Part shown: positions 19,309 through 27,510 of the stretch, piece after piece | Layout: every line of letters begins with the position of its first letter | Position numbering within the stretch: the first letter of the stretch is position 1 | From: Microbulbifer sp. YPW1 | Lineage (GTDB): Bacteria > Pseudomonadota > Gammaproteobacteria > Pseudomonadales > Cellvibrionaceae | Length of the DNA: 64,000 bases | Direction of reading: 5' to 3' | Assembly (NCBI RefSeq): GCF_013367775.1 | Contig: NZ_CP055157.1 | Location: 744,001 to 808,000, forward strand | Notes under the pieces: model-generated | Told to the model about the DNA's origin: nothing | What the model saw: only the letters and a program-made list of their open reading frames with translations | Databases searched by the model: none | Position numbers and translations under genes: made by a program

Positions 19309-19546
19309 GTTATTTATGCCCCAAAAGCATCGTGTTTATTTTGCGGGCGGCATTCTAATGAAATAAATTTGGCGCCAACAGCCCCCGGCCATTACACGCG
19401 ATTACAGCGGCAAGTGAGATCCGACTGTTCCCGTCAGCCGTAAACAGGCAGATACCCATTTGTTGAGAGAGCACTGCAATCTAAATGACATGCAGTTGCA
19501 ACGGAGGTTTGATAGTTTGGTAAAAAAACACAGAAGAGTAATAAAT

Positions 19547-19951
19547 ATGAAGTCTCGAATGAGTTTATTGCTGCCCCTGGCCCTGCTCACTGCCTGTGCC
19601 GCCAACCCGGCGCAGCAGGCGGTTACCGCCACGGGGACCCTGGTGCAGGAAAACGGCAAGTTTTACCTGCTCGGTGAGCAGGACCGCTACCACATGAACC
19701 GCATGCCGCAGCTCAACTACAGCAACTACCTCGGTCAGGAGTTACTGGTAGAGGGGGAGATTCCCCGTTATTGCCACCAGGCCTGGCAGGACTCTGTGGT
19801 AAACGTGCAAGGCGGCGCCGAGATGGTCGACCTGAACAAGGTGGACTGGTCTGATTGCCTGGCACCGGACAAAGTCAGCCTGGTCACCGGCGATGGCCTC
19901 CAGCTCGTGTACGACTGGGAAGAAATCGAGCTGCGCGACTACCACTTTTAA
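19547..19951 (+). CDS. small lipoprotein of unknown function
   Basis: A 134-residue protein with a type II signal (MKSRMSLLLPLALLTAC, lipobox LTAC, acylated Cys 17). The mature part has a small beta-rich, OB-like pattern (ATGTLVQENGKFYLLGEQDRYHMNR...LGQELLVEGEIPRYCHQAW) with two further Cys. The ATG at 19547 is preceded by AGAAGAG; a longer in-frame reading from 19460 would bury the signal peptide and is not accepted. It is divergent from the barrel gene. Function not recognised. Confidence 0.8.
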   Translation: MKSRMSLLLPLALLTACAANPAQQAVTATGTLVQENGKFYLLGEQDRYHMNRMPQLNYSNYLGQELLVEGEIPRYCHQAWQDSVVNVQGGAEMVDLNKVDWSDCLAPDKVSLVTGDGLQLVYDWEEIELRDYHF

Positions 19952-19967
19952 ACATGCCCCAATTTGC

Positions 19968-19996
19968 GGTGCGCCGTCTGTTGTTGACGGCGCACC
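19968..19996 (+). terminator. stem-loop downstream of lipoprotein gene
   Basis: An 11-bp perfect stem (GGTGCGCCGTC/GACGGCGCACC) starts 17 nt after the stop. It has no T-run, so terminator function is uncertain. Confidence 0.5.
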
Positions 19997-20080
19997 TCAG
20001 CGTCCCCGCCTCAAACACACCCACCCGACCGTTCAAAATTCGGGCAGCGGGCGCCTACCGCAACACGATGTAGTCACGGC

Positions 20081-20094
20081 TTGACCCAGATCAA
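20081..20094 (+). promoter_or_regulatory. FNR/ANR box upstream of the hemerythrin gene
   Basis: TTGACCCAGATCAA fits the consensus TTGAT-N4-ATCAA with one change. Its centre is about 73 nt before the ATG, which allows a class II promoter with a start site near 20129. Confidence 0.75.
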
Positions 20095-20160
20095 GCCCAG
20101 TTCCCGACGGCAGACAACAATGGATCTGTCGATTCTCACTACCCGTCAAGGAGGCGCGCT

Positions 20161-20727
20161 ATGAACGGTATCTACCGACAGCTCTGCGATGACCACAAGC
20201 ACATGCAAAACCTGCTGGATGTGTTCGAGGTTTTACTCAAGGACCTGGGACAGCAGGATCGCGATCCCGCTACCCTGAGCATGATCCTCGATGCCCTGGA
20301 TTACTTTTCCGTCTACCCGGATCAGTGGCACCACCCGGTGGAGGATCTGGTATTCGAACAGCTGCTGGGCAAGCCTGTGGATATCCGGGATGTGGTTGAA
20401 AAGATAAGTGCAGAGCACCGGGCTATTGCCCAGGCCACACGCAGCATGAACCGGCTCTTTTATGCCGTCGCGAACGATGCCGCCGTGGAACGGGAACAGC
20501 TGTTCAGCACCGCGCGGGAGTACATATCCCTGCAGCGCGAACATATGCGAAAAGAAAATGAGATATTGCTGCCACTGGTGAACCAGTACCTGACAGAAAC
20601 CGACTGGGAAGAGGTGACCGCAGCGCTCGCGGACAGGCAGAGCTGTCAATTCCACCGCGGCGTCAAGCGCCTCTACGAGGCCATCTATCAGGATCTCGCA
20701 GAGAAAGAAGTAGCGACAGCCTGCTGA
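20161..20727 (+). CDS. hemerythrin-like domain protein
   Basis: A 188-residue cytosolic four-helix protein expected to bind a di-iron centre and react with oxygen, NO or redox stress. Metal-ligand positions are visible in DDHKHMQNLLDVFE (near 9-22), DQWHHPVEDLVFEQL (near 58-72), EHRAIAQA and LQREHMRKENEILLPL (near 123-138). The ATG follows a strong AAGGAGG. A nearly perfect FNR box upstream and the convergent fnr gene suggest induction at low oxygen. Confidence 0.88.
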   Translation: MNGIYRQLCDDHKHMQNLLDVFEVLLKDLGQQDRDPATLSMILDALDYFSVYPDQWHHPVEDLVFEQLLGKPVDIRDVVEKISAEHRAIAQATRSMNRLFYAVANDAAVEREQLFSTAREYISLQREHMRKENEILLPLVNQYLTETDWEEVTAALADRQSCQFHRGVKRLYEAIYQDLAEKEVATAC

Positions 20728-20754
20728 CCGGGGACAGACCGATGCAGGAAACGG

Positions 20755-21483
20755 TCAGTCGTTTTCGTAGCTGCAGTGGGTGCCCGCCAGCTCGCTGAGA
20801 GCAATCAGGTCGAGAATGCTAATCGCCCTGCCCTGCACGCGAATCAGGCCCTGTTTCTGGAAGCGCGAGATCAACCGGCTGACCGTTTCCGCGGTCAGCC
20901 CCAGATAATTGGCGATGTCGATGCGCTGCATGGAAAGTTTGAATTCGCTGGCGGAGTACCCGCGGCGGGCATAGCGGCTGGAAATATTGATCAGCAGCGC
21001 CGCCAGGCGGCTTTCCGCCGAGCGCTTGCCCAACAGCAACAGCACATCGCTATCCTGTTTCAGCTCTTCCGAGAAAATGTTGTAGATCTGTTTCTGCAGC
21101 GCAGGCACCTGCTGGGCCAGGTTTTCCAGCTGGGTGAACGGCAGCACACAGACGCTGCTGTCCTCCAGCGCTTCCGCATAGCCCGGGTGCGAACCACCAC
21201 TGTAGGCATCCAACCCCAGCAGTTCACCGGGCAGCGCAAAATGCGTGACCTGGGTATCGCCATCGGCACCGATCACCGCCGACTTGAAGCTGCCGGAACG
21301 GATTGCGTACAGATTGGAAAAGGGATCGCCGGCGCGAAACAGCGTCTCTCCCGCCTTCAGGATTTTCTTCTTGCGCGTCACCTGTTCGAGGCGCTCGATG
21401 TCCTCATCCGCCAGGCCCACGGGCAGGCACAGCCTTCTGACCGAACAACTTCCACAATTGACCGCGGTTGAGGGTTTCGACAT
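20755..21483 (-). CDS. fnr: Fnr/Anr-type oxygen-sensing transcription regulator
   Basis: [4Fe-4S] CRP-family activator of anaerobic genes. It has the N-terminal Cys pattern CGSCSVRRLC plus a fourth Cys in SSVCVLPF, the cyclic-nucleotide-like sensor fold (LFRAGDPFSNLYAIRSGSFKS), and a C-terminal helix-turn-helix (RIDIANYLGLTAETVSRLISRF) whose E-x-x-S-R contacts are those that read TTGAT. The ATG at 21483 (242 residues) has GGAAGAG before it; one at 21495 would add four residues with no good ribosome site. It lies 78-90 nt downstream of hemN on the same strand, the hemN-anr order known in Pseudomonas relatives. Confidence 0.94.
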   Translation of the reverse strand: MSKPSTAVNCGSCSVRRLCLPVGLADEDIERLEQVTRKKKILKAGETLFRAGDPFSNLYAIRSGSFKSAVIGADGDTQVTHFALPGELLGLDAYSGGSHPGYAEALEDSSVCVLPFTQLENLAQQVPALQKQIYNIFSEELKQDSDVLLLLGKRSAESRLAALLINISSRYARRGYSASEFKLSMQRIDIANYLGLTAETVSRLISRFQKQGLIRVQGRAISILDLIALSELAGTHCSYEND

Positions 21484-21573
21484 TGTCTCTTCCATTTCCC
21501 GAATTCAGGGCACAAGCATTGCTTAAATCAGGGGCACAAACGCCCATGTCAAAATTGTATCCCCATCGCCCCT

Positions 21574-23016
21574 TTAAAGCACACGGGAGTATTGGGCTGC
21601 AGCTTCACTGCCGTGCAGGTAGCGATCAAAAGCAGAGGCAATATTGCGCAAAAACCAGCGGCCATGCTCTGTGACTTCCAAGTCATCCCCTTTGTCGAGC
21701 AACAGCCCGTCCGCGATCAGGGGCTGTAGTCGCGCCAGCTCCGGCGCAAAGTACGCCGCGAAGGGACGCCCGGTGCGGGCTTCCACATCGCGTTTGCGCA
21801 GGCGGAGATGGCACATCAACTCCATGATCATCCACTGGCGCAGGCGATCATCATCATCCAGCTGCCAGCCGCGACAGATCGCCTGACCAGATTCAGAAAT
21901 TGCCCCGGCATACTCCTTCTGCCCGTGGTGGTTCTGCCAGTAACCATCTCGGCTATAGCTGATCGCCGAGGCACCGAGGCCCACCAGGGCATCCGCCGGC
22001 ATCAGGGTATACCCCTGGAAGTTGCGCGCCAGCTGCCCCCGTGTGGCGGCGGCAGCCATGGGATCATCCGGACGGGAAAAGTGGTCCATACCCAGAAACA
22101 GGTATCCCGCATCCATCAGCCGACGGCTCGCCGCCAGCTGCATGGCGATCTTCGACTCGGGGGACGGGATCAGGTCCGTGCTGATCAGACGCTGCGCCTT
22201 GAACCGCTGCGGCAGGTGCGCGTAGTGATACAGCGCAATTCGATCCGGGGCCAGGTCGATCACGGTGTCGATGGTGCGCTCTAGGCTCTCCACGTCCTGA
22301 CCCGGCAGCCCGTAGATCAGGTCGTAGGAGATGGAGCGAAAGCCGCGCTCGCGCGCCGCAAGGGTAAGCGCCCGCACCTGCTCGGGCGGACAGATCCGGT
22401 TGATCGCGCGCTGCACATCCGGGTTGAAGTCCTGAATCCCCATACTCAGCCGGTTGAACCCCAGGCCTCGCAATGTATCCAGGGTTTCCACTTCAAGCAC
22501 CCGCGGATCGGCCTCAATACTGTACTCCGCATCCTCTCCGGGCTGCAGCGCGAACACTTCCTGGAGCCCGTGGATCAGGCGGGTCAGATCGCTGTCGTTC
22601 AGGTAGGTCGGTGTGCCGCCGCCTAAATGCAGCTGCGTCACTGGCACACCGGCGACCCGCTCCCGGTACCACTGCGCTTCCTGCAACACCCGGTCCAGAT
22701 AGGTGGAAGCGAGACCGTACTGACGGGTGATCACCTTGTTACAGGCGCAGAAATAACACAGGGAACGGCAGAACGGGATATGCACGTACAGCGACAATGT
22801 CTGCACATCTTGCAGTGCATCCCAGGGATTGCCGCCGGACTCCGGCGAGTCGGTACCAGCACTCAGTGGCACAAACCGGTCGGCGGTGGGGTAAGAGGTA
22901 TAGCGCGGACAGGGGCCGGCATAACGCGCCAACAGCGCCTGGGATAACGCCGTAGAAGCGGTAGATATCGCGGAGGCACTGGCGCTGTCAGCGCCGGCAA
23001 AGCTGTTTTCGTCCAT
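21574..23016 (-). CDS. hemN: oxygen-independent coproporphyrinogen III oxidase
   Basis: Radical-SAM enzyme decarboxylating coproporphyrinogen III to protoporphyrinogen IX without oxygen in heme synthesis. The 480 residues include PRYTSYPTADRF, the 4Fe-4S motif CRSLCYFCACNK (CX3CX2C) near 85-96, LHLGGGTPTYL, and IGLP-like and HFSRPDDPMA segments. A Ser/Ala-rich stretch of about 25 residues precedes the core. A perfect FNR box lies 81-94 nt upstream. Probably co-transcribed with fnr. Confidence 0.95.
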   Translation of the reverse strand: MDENSFAGADSASASAISTASTALSQALLARYAGPCPRYTSYPTADRFVPLSAGTDSPESGGNPWDALQDVQTLSLYVHIPFCRSLCYFCACNKVITRQYGLASTYLDRVLQEAQWYRERVAGVPVTQLHLGGGTPTYLNDSDLTRLIHGLQEVFALQPGEDAEYSIEADPRVLEVETLDTLRGLGFNRLSMGIQDFNPDVQRAINRICPPEQVRALTLAARERGFRSISYDLIYGLPGQDVESLERTIDTVIDLAPDRIALYHYAHLPQRFKAQRLISTDLIPSPESKIAMQLAASRRLMDAGYLFLGMDHFSRPDDPMAAAATRGQLARNFQGYTLMPADALVGLGASAISYSRDGYWQNHHGQKEYAGAISESGQAICRGWQLDDDDRLRQWMIMELMCHLRLRKRDVEARTGRPFAAYFAPELARLQPLIADGLLLDKGDDLEVTEHGRWFLRNIASAFDRYLHGSEAAAQYSRVL

Positions 23017-23096
23017 TGACGGGTAACCTGTGATCCAGAGTCATCGAGCGGGAATGTCGGATCGGGCAAAGGTACCCGTCTGGCAGTGGCTGGCGC

Positions 23097-23110
23097 TTGA
23101 TACAGATCAA
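23097..23110 (-). promoter_or_regulatory. FNR/ANR box upstream of hemN
   Basis: TTGATACAGATCAA is a perfect TTGAT-N4-ATCAA palindrome. Its centre is about 87 nt from the hemN ATG, leaving room for a class II promoter and a roughly 45-nt leader. Confidence 0.85.
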
Positions 23111-23146
23111 TTGCCGGATCATTGCCAAAACATGCAGGATTTCCCG

Positions 23147-24055
23147 TCAGTCCCCCACCGGACGCCGGAACAGGTTCTGGATACTGGAGAAGTCCAGCGC
23201 ACTGTTGATCGGGTCGCCGCCGTGCAGTTGATACAGGTTTTTCGCCAGCGCCCCCAATGGGGTCGAAGACGCACTGCCAGCGGCGGTGTCCATGGCGAGC
23301 CCCAGATCCTTGAGCATCAGTGCCACCGAAAAACCGCCCTCGTAATTGCGCGAGGCGGGTACGTTTTCCATGACCCCGGGATAAGGATTGTATTTTTCCA
23401 GTGACCAGTTGCCGCCGGAGCTGACGCCCATGATCTGCGACAGGACGCTCGGGTCCAGCCCGTTGTCCACCCCCAGTTGCAGGGCTTCGGCGGTTCCGAT
23501 CATATGGATGGCGAGCAGCATGTTGTTACAGATTTTCGCCACCTGGCCGCTGCCCGCTGGCCCCGCGTGAAAAATATTTGCGCCCATGGCCGCCAGTACC
23601 GGGCGCGCCCGCTCCACCGCCGCCGCGTCACCGCCGCACATAAATGACAGACTGCCCGCAGCAGCGGCCGCGGTACCACCGGATACCGGTGCATCCACCG
23701 CATCGATGCCGCGCTCACCGGCGGCGGCAATCACCTGGCGGGCGTCTTCGGCGGCAATGGTGGAACAATCGATCAGCAGCACCTCCGGCCCCATCGCCTG
23801 CAGCAGGCCGTGCACACCAAGGTACAGGGAGCGAACGGCTTCGCCACTGGGCAACATGGATATCACCACATCCGCACCTTCAATAGCGGCCTCGGCACTG
23901 GCGGCTTTGGTACAGCCACTGGCTACAGCCCTGTCGAGCACCGCGCTGGAAAGATCAAAGGCGGCGACCGGGACCCCCTTCTTCACCAGGTTCGCCGCCA
24001 TTGGGCCACCCATATTGCCGAGGCCGATAAAGGCGATTTTGTTTACTTCTGCCAT
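23147..24055 (-). CDS. mmsB: 3-hydroxyisobutyrate dehydrogenase
   Basis: Oxidises 3-hydroxyisobutyrate to methylmalonate semialdehyde with NAD+ in valine degradation. The 302 residues show the dinucleotide fold FIGLGNMGGPMAANL at the N-terminus, the substrate segment DAPVSGGTAAAAAGSLSFMCGG near 120-140, and the catalytic Lys in GQVAKICNNMLLAIHM near 170. The neighbour 57 nt upstream is the enzyme for the preceding step, which supports this over other beta-hydroxyacid dehydrogenases. mmsA is not in the window. Confidence 0.92.
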   Translation of the reverse strand: MAEVNKIAFIGLGNMGGPMAANLVKKGVPVAAFDLSSAVLDRAVASGCTKAASAEAAIEGADVVISMLPSGEAVRSLYLGVHGLLQAMGPEVLLIDCSTIAAEDARQVIAAAGERGIDAVDAPVSGGTAAAAAGSLSFMCGGDAAAVERARPVLAAMGANIFHAGPAGSGQVAKICNNMLLAIHMIGTAEALQLGVDNGLDPSVLSQIMGVSSGGNWSLEKYNPYPGVMENVPASRNYEGGFSVALMLKDLGLAMDTAAGSASSTPLGALAKNLYQLHGGDPINSALDFSSIQNLFRRPVGD

Positions 24056-24113
24056 TCTGTTTTCTCCTTTTATTATTTTTCTTGCAGCACTCCGCTACCC
24101 GGAAAATCACCCG

Positions 24114-25217
24114 CTATAAATCTGCCAGCGGATTGGTCTCCCAGGGCTGCTTAAAACACGCAGCCACCAGCTCTGGTGTAACACCTTCCAGCGTCGCGGG
24201 CTGCCACTGGGGATTGCGATCCTTATCAATCAACAGTGCACGCACACCTTCTTTTACCTGCCCATTGCTGCACATGTTGACCGCGAGGGCCAGTTCCATT
24301 TGCAACACTTCGGCGAGGGACATATGCCGGGCCCGACGCAACTGTTCCCAGACGACACCGGCGGTAAGCGGGCAGCCGGCTTTCAGCGTCGCTGCAGCGC
24401 GCTGCAGCCAGGAATCTTCACCAGCGTAATTGACGATAGTTTGATAAACGTCGGCAAGGGTCGGCGCGTCCGTCAGTTGCTGGATCACATCGTAGTGCGC
24501 GCGCAGGTTGGATGCCGGTCGCTGGTCCTGCGCTATTTCGCTGGTCTGAACCGCCCTGCTGACCAGCACTCGATTCTGCTCGGCGTCCTCAGAGAATGCC
24601 TGCCGGGCAAGGCTGGAGAGAAGCGCATCCTTGTCTGCGCTCGCCACCATGCGATCGGCCATTCCCGCATAGATGGCATCACTGCCGTTAAACTGGGCTC
24701 CGGTGAGGCCAAGGAACAGGCCGATACGCCCGGGCATGCGATTCAGGAACCAGCTGCCGCCGACATCGGGGAACAGGCCGATGGTGATTTCGGGCATGGC
24801 CATGCGCGTGGTTTCGCTGACGATCCGGTGGCTGGCGCCACTCATGATGCCAATACCGCCGCCCATGACAATACCGTTGCCCCATACGATGATGGGCTTG
24901 GGATAGGTGTGGATACGGTAGTCGAGGCGATACTCCCGGGTGAAGAAGTCCTGCACAAACTGGCTCGCCCCCTGATCCCCGTAGCTACCGGATTCCCGAT
25001 GCAGCGCCACCACATCTCCGCCCGCACACAGGGCCTTTTCCCCTGCCCCTTCTATCCAGATACAGGCGACACTGTCGTCGGCTTCCCACTGGTCCAGCTG
25101 GGCAGCCATCCGGTCGATCATGTCGAGGTTGAGTGCATTCAGGGCTTTGGGCAGATTGAGCGTCAATTTGCCGATGGGGCCCTGACGGTCAACGATAAGG
25201 GGTGATTCCTCGGTCAT
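24114..25217 (-). CDS. 3-hydroxyisobutyryl-CoA hydrolase (enoyl-CoA hydratase/isomerase fold)
   Basis: Releases CoA from 3-hydroxyisobutyryl-CoA in valine degradation. The 367 residues from the ATG at 25217 (MTEESPLIVDRQ) match the usual length. Crotonase-fold markers: ALNLDMIDRM, the oxyanion segment GAGEKALCAGGDVVAL, VMGGGIGIMSGASHRIV, and the hydrolase-specific PEITIGLFPDVGGSWFLNRM. The frame stays open upstream through repeat B, but that extension is not protein-like. It forms a two-gene operon with mmsB. Confidence 0.92.
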   Translation of the reverse strand: MTEESPLIVDRQGPIGKLTLNLPKALNALNLDMIDRMAAQLDQWEADDSVACIWIEGAGEKALCAGGDVVALHRESGSYGDQGASQFVQDFFTREYRLDYRIHTYPKPIIVWGNGIVMGGGIGIMSGASHRIVSETTRMAMPEITIGLFPDVGGSWFLNRMPGRIGLFLGLTGAQFNGSDAIYAGMADRMVASADKDALLSSLARQAFSEDAEQNRVLVSRAVQTSEIAQDQRPASNLRAHYDVIQQLTDAPTLADVYQTIVNYAGEDSWLQRAAATLKAGCPLTAGVVWEQLRRARHMSLAEVLQMELALAVNMCSNGQVKEGVRALLIDKDRNPQWQPATLEGVTPELVAACFKQPWETNPLADL

Positions 25218-25310
25218 ACTGGTTCCCGGTTGTCTTATTTGGGGCAAAGTTAAACATAGATGGGGTGGTGGAGGCATTACCTCACTCTTCACACGAGGCT
25301 CGGTGGTGCC

Positions 25311-25483
25311 TGCTTTAGCGGGTCCGGTGGCGGCGGAGTACCGGGTAAAGGTTTTCAAAACCGAGCTAGGCGCCCCCCTGTAAATACATCCCTGTACGCT
25401 GCGTCGGCGACGTCCCTGTCGCCGACGCTTTTGAAAACCTTTCCCCGGCACTCCACCTTCACTTTACGTTTCTGAACTTCGAA
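25311..25483. repeat. intergenic palindromic repeat, copy B
   Basis: 20-bp inverted arms at 25341-25360 and 25429-25448 (one mismatch), an inner GTCGGCGAC/GTCGCCGAC hairpin, and the core GTAAATACATCCCTGTA (25380-25396). The flanks match copy A, while the arm sequence differs but stays self-complementary. Confidence 0.8.
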
Positions 25484-25529
25484 ATTGACAGCGCAGAAGC
25501 AAGTAGAGGCTATTGAACCCGAAGTGAAG

Positions 25530-25641
25530 GCGCTGATACCGGGAAAACCCTCGCAAGACCTTCACCGCCATGGATGGCGGTGCAGAGCCCCCAGGGATGG
25601 GTGCACGGCGTGTCTTGCGAGGGTTTTACCGGTAGCAGCGC
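25530..25641. repeat. intergenic palindromic repeat, copy C (variant)
   Basis: 30-bp inverted arms at 25530-25559 and 25612-25641 with two mismatches, enclosing a CACCGCCAT/ATGGCGGTG palindrome and the core CCCAGGGATGGGTGCAC (25590-25606), the reverse complement of the copy A core with two changes. The flanks differ from A and B. Confidence 0.75.
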
Positions 25642-25785
25642 CGCCACCGGACTGCCCGAGGACCACCGCAGGACGACCAACTCCCCCAAAAGAACCGCGA
25701 ACAAACACCGTGAAAGAGCAGGTTGAACTTTCCCACCAAACTGCTAACTTGCGCCCAAATTCTGACCGACTGGAATGATGCTCTA

Positions 25786-27450
25786 ATGGCTGAATACGTA
25801 TACACAATGAACCGCGTGGGCAAGGTTGTTCCGCCCAAGCGTGAGATTCTGAAAGATATTTCCCTGTCCTTCTTCCCTGGCGCCAAAATTGGCGTTCTCG
25901 GCCTGAACGGCGCCGGCAAATCCACCCTGCTGCGCATCATGGCCGGGGTCGATCAGGACTATAACGGTGAAGCCCGTGCCATGCCCGGTATCAAGGTCGG
26001 CTACCTGCCGCAGGAACCGCAGCTGGATCCGGCCAAGAACGTGCGCGGCAACGTCGAAGACGGCATGCGCGAAGCCATCGACGCCCTCGCCGGCCTTGAG
26101 CAGGTCTACGCCGATTACGCCGAACCGGACGCCGACTTCGACGCCCTGGCCAAGAAACAGCAACAGTACGAAGACGTGATCCAGGCCTGGGATGCCCACA
26201 ACCTGGAGCACCGCCTCGAAGTCGCCGCCGACGCCCTGCGCCTGCCGCCCTGGGACGCCGACGTGAACAACCTGTCCGGTGGTGAGAAACGCCGTGTGGC
26301 CCTGTGCCGCCTGCTGCTGTCCCGCCCGGACATGCTGCTGCTGGACGAGCCGACCAACCACCTGGACGCCGAATCCGTGTACTGGCTCGAACGCTTCCTG
26401 CACGACTTCGACGGCACCGTAGTGGCGATTACCCACGATCGCTACTTCCTCGACAATGTAGCCGGCTGGATTCTGGAACTGGACCGCGGGCACGGTATTC
26501 CCTGGGAAGGTAACTACACCACCTGGCTGGAACAGAAAGAGAAGCGCCTGGAACAGGAGCAGAAAGGCGAGCAGGCTCGCGCCAAGGCCATGCAGAAAGA
26601 ACTGGAGTGGGCGCGCCAGAACCCGAAAGGCCGCCAGTCCAAGAACAAGGCCCGTCTGTCACGCCTGGAAGAAATGCAGTCCCAGGAATTCCAGGCCCGC
26701 AACGAGACCAACGAGATCTACATTCCACCGGGCGAGCGCCTCGGTGACAACGTGATCGAGCTGAGCCATGTGAGCAAGGCGTTCGGCGATCGCGTGTTGA
26801 TCGACGACCTGTCGTTCCGCGTACCCAAAGGTGCCATCGTCGGTATCGTCGGCGGCAACGGCGCCGGTAAATCCACACTGTTCCGCATGATCAATGGCAA
26901 GGAACAACCGGATTCCGGCGAGATCAAGATCGGTGAAACTGTGAAAATCGCCAGCGTCGACCAGAGCCGCGAAAACCTGGACGACAACAAGACCGTGTGG
27001 GAAGCCGTGTCCGACGGTCACGATATGCTCAAGATCAATAACTACGAAGTGGGCTCGCGCAACTACATCGGCCGTTTCAACTTCAAGGGTTCCGATCAGC
27101 AGAAGCGCGTCGGCGAGCTGTCCGGTGGTGAGCGCGGCCGCCTGCACCTGGCTTATACCCTGAAGCAGGGCGCCAACGTACTGCTGCTGGACGAACCGTC
27201 CAACGACCTGGACATCGAAACCCTGCGCGCACTGGAAGAAGCCCTGCTGAGCTTCCCCGGCTGCGCCATGGTGATCTCGCACGACCGCTGGTTCCTGGAC
27301 CGGGTGGCAACACACATCCTGGCCTATGAGGGCGACAGCAAGGTGGTGTTCTTTGAGGGGAACTACACCGAATACCACGAGGACTTCGTGGCACGCAATG
27401 GTGAAAATGCCACGCCGCACCGGATGCAGTACAAGAAGATCAAGACCTGA
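25786..27450 (+). CDS. ettA: energy-dependent translational throttle protein EttA (ABC-F)
   Basis: Ribosome E-site ABC-F ATPase that gates elongation according to ATP/ADP. The 554 residues from the ATG at 25786 (MAEYVYTMNRVGKVVPPK) align end to end with E. coli EttA. Two ATPase domains: Walker A LNGAGKST near 41 and GNGAGKST near 362, signatures LSGGEKRRVALC and LSGGERGRLHLA, and Walker B LLLDEPTNHLD and LLLDEPSNDLD. The arm and P-site linker (KKQQQYEDVI; EQKEKRLEQEQKGEQARAK) lies between. A broken copy of its last 320 bp lies at 30.7-31.0 kb. Confidence 0.97.
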   Translation: MAEYVYTMNRVGKVVPPKREILKDISLSFFPGAKIGVLGLNGAGKSTLLRIMAGVDQDYNGEARAMPGIKVGYLPQEPQLDPAKNVRGNVEDGMREAIDALAGLEQVYADYAEPDADFDALAKKQQQYEDVIQAWDAHNLEHRLEVAADALRLPPWDADVNNLSGGEKRRVALCRLLLSRPDMLLLDEPTNHLDAESVYWLERFLHDFDGTVVAITHDRYFLDNVAGWILELDRGHGIPWEGNYTTWLEQKEKRLEQEQKGEQARAKAMQKELEWARQNPKGRQSKNKARLSRLEEMQSQEFQARNETNEIYIPPGERLGDNVIELSHVSKAFGDRVLIDDLSFRVPKGAIVGIVGGNGAGKSTLFRMINGKEQPDSGEIKIGETVKIASVDQSRENLDDNKTVWEAVSDGHDMLKINNYEVGSRNYIGRFNFKGSDQQKRVGELSGGERGRLHLAYTLKQGANVLLLDEPSNDLDIETLRALEEALLSFPGCAMVISHDRWFLDRVATHILAYEGDSKVVFFEGNYTEYHEDFVARNGENATPHRMQYKKIKT

Positions 27451-27467
27451 TCCAACCTGCTGCAAAC

Positions 27468-27495
27468 AAAAAAGCCCGCGAATGCGGGCTTTTTT
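27468..27495. terminator. bidirectional terminator between ettA and TonB receptor 1
   Basis: A perfect 12-bp stem (AAAAAAGCCCGC/GCGGGCTTTTTT) with loop GAAT. It has a T-run on both strands and lies between convergent stops. Confidence 0.92.
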
Positions 27496-27510
27496 GTTGG
27501 GTAGTGCAAC

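Larger units (their letters stand above)
25218..25785. other. 568-nt intergenic region filled by palindromic repeats
   Basis: No gene. It holds repeat copies B (25311-25483) and C (25530-25641), the promoter region of the valine operon (minus) and that of ettA (plus). Confidence 0.7.

Noticed and set aside
25218..25451. N-terminal extension of the 3-hydroxyisobutyryl-CoA hydrolase
   Set aside because: The extra 78 codons run through repeat B and encode Arg/Pro-rich sequence with no homology pattern. The ATG at 25217 gives the usual family length.
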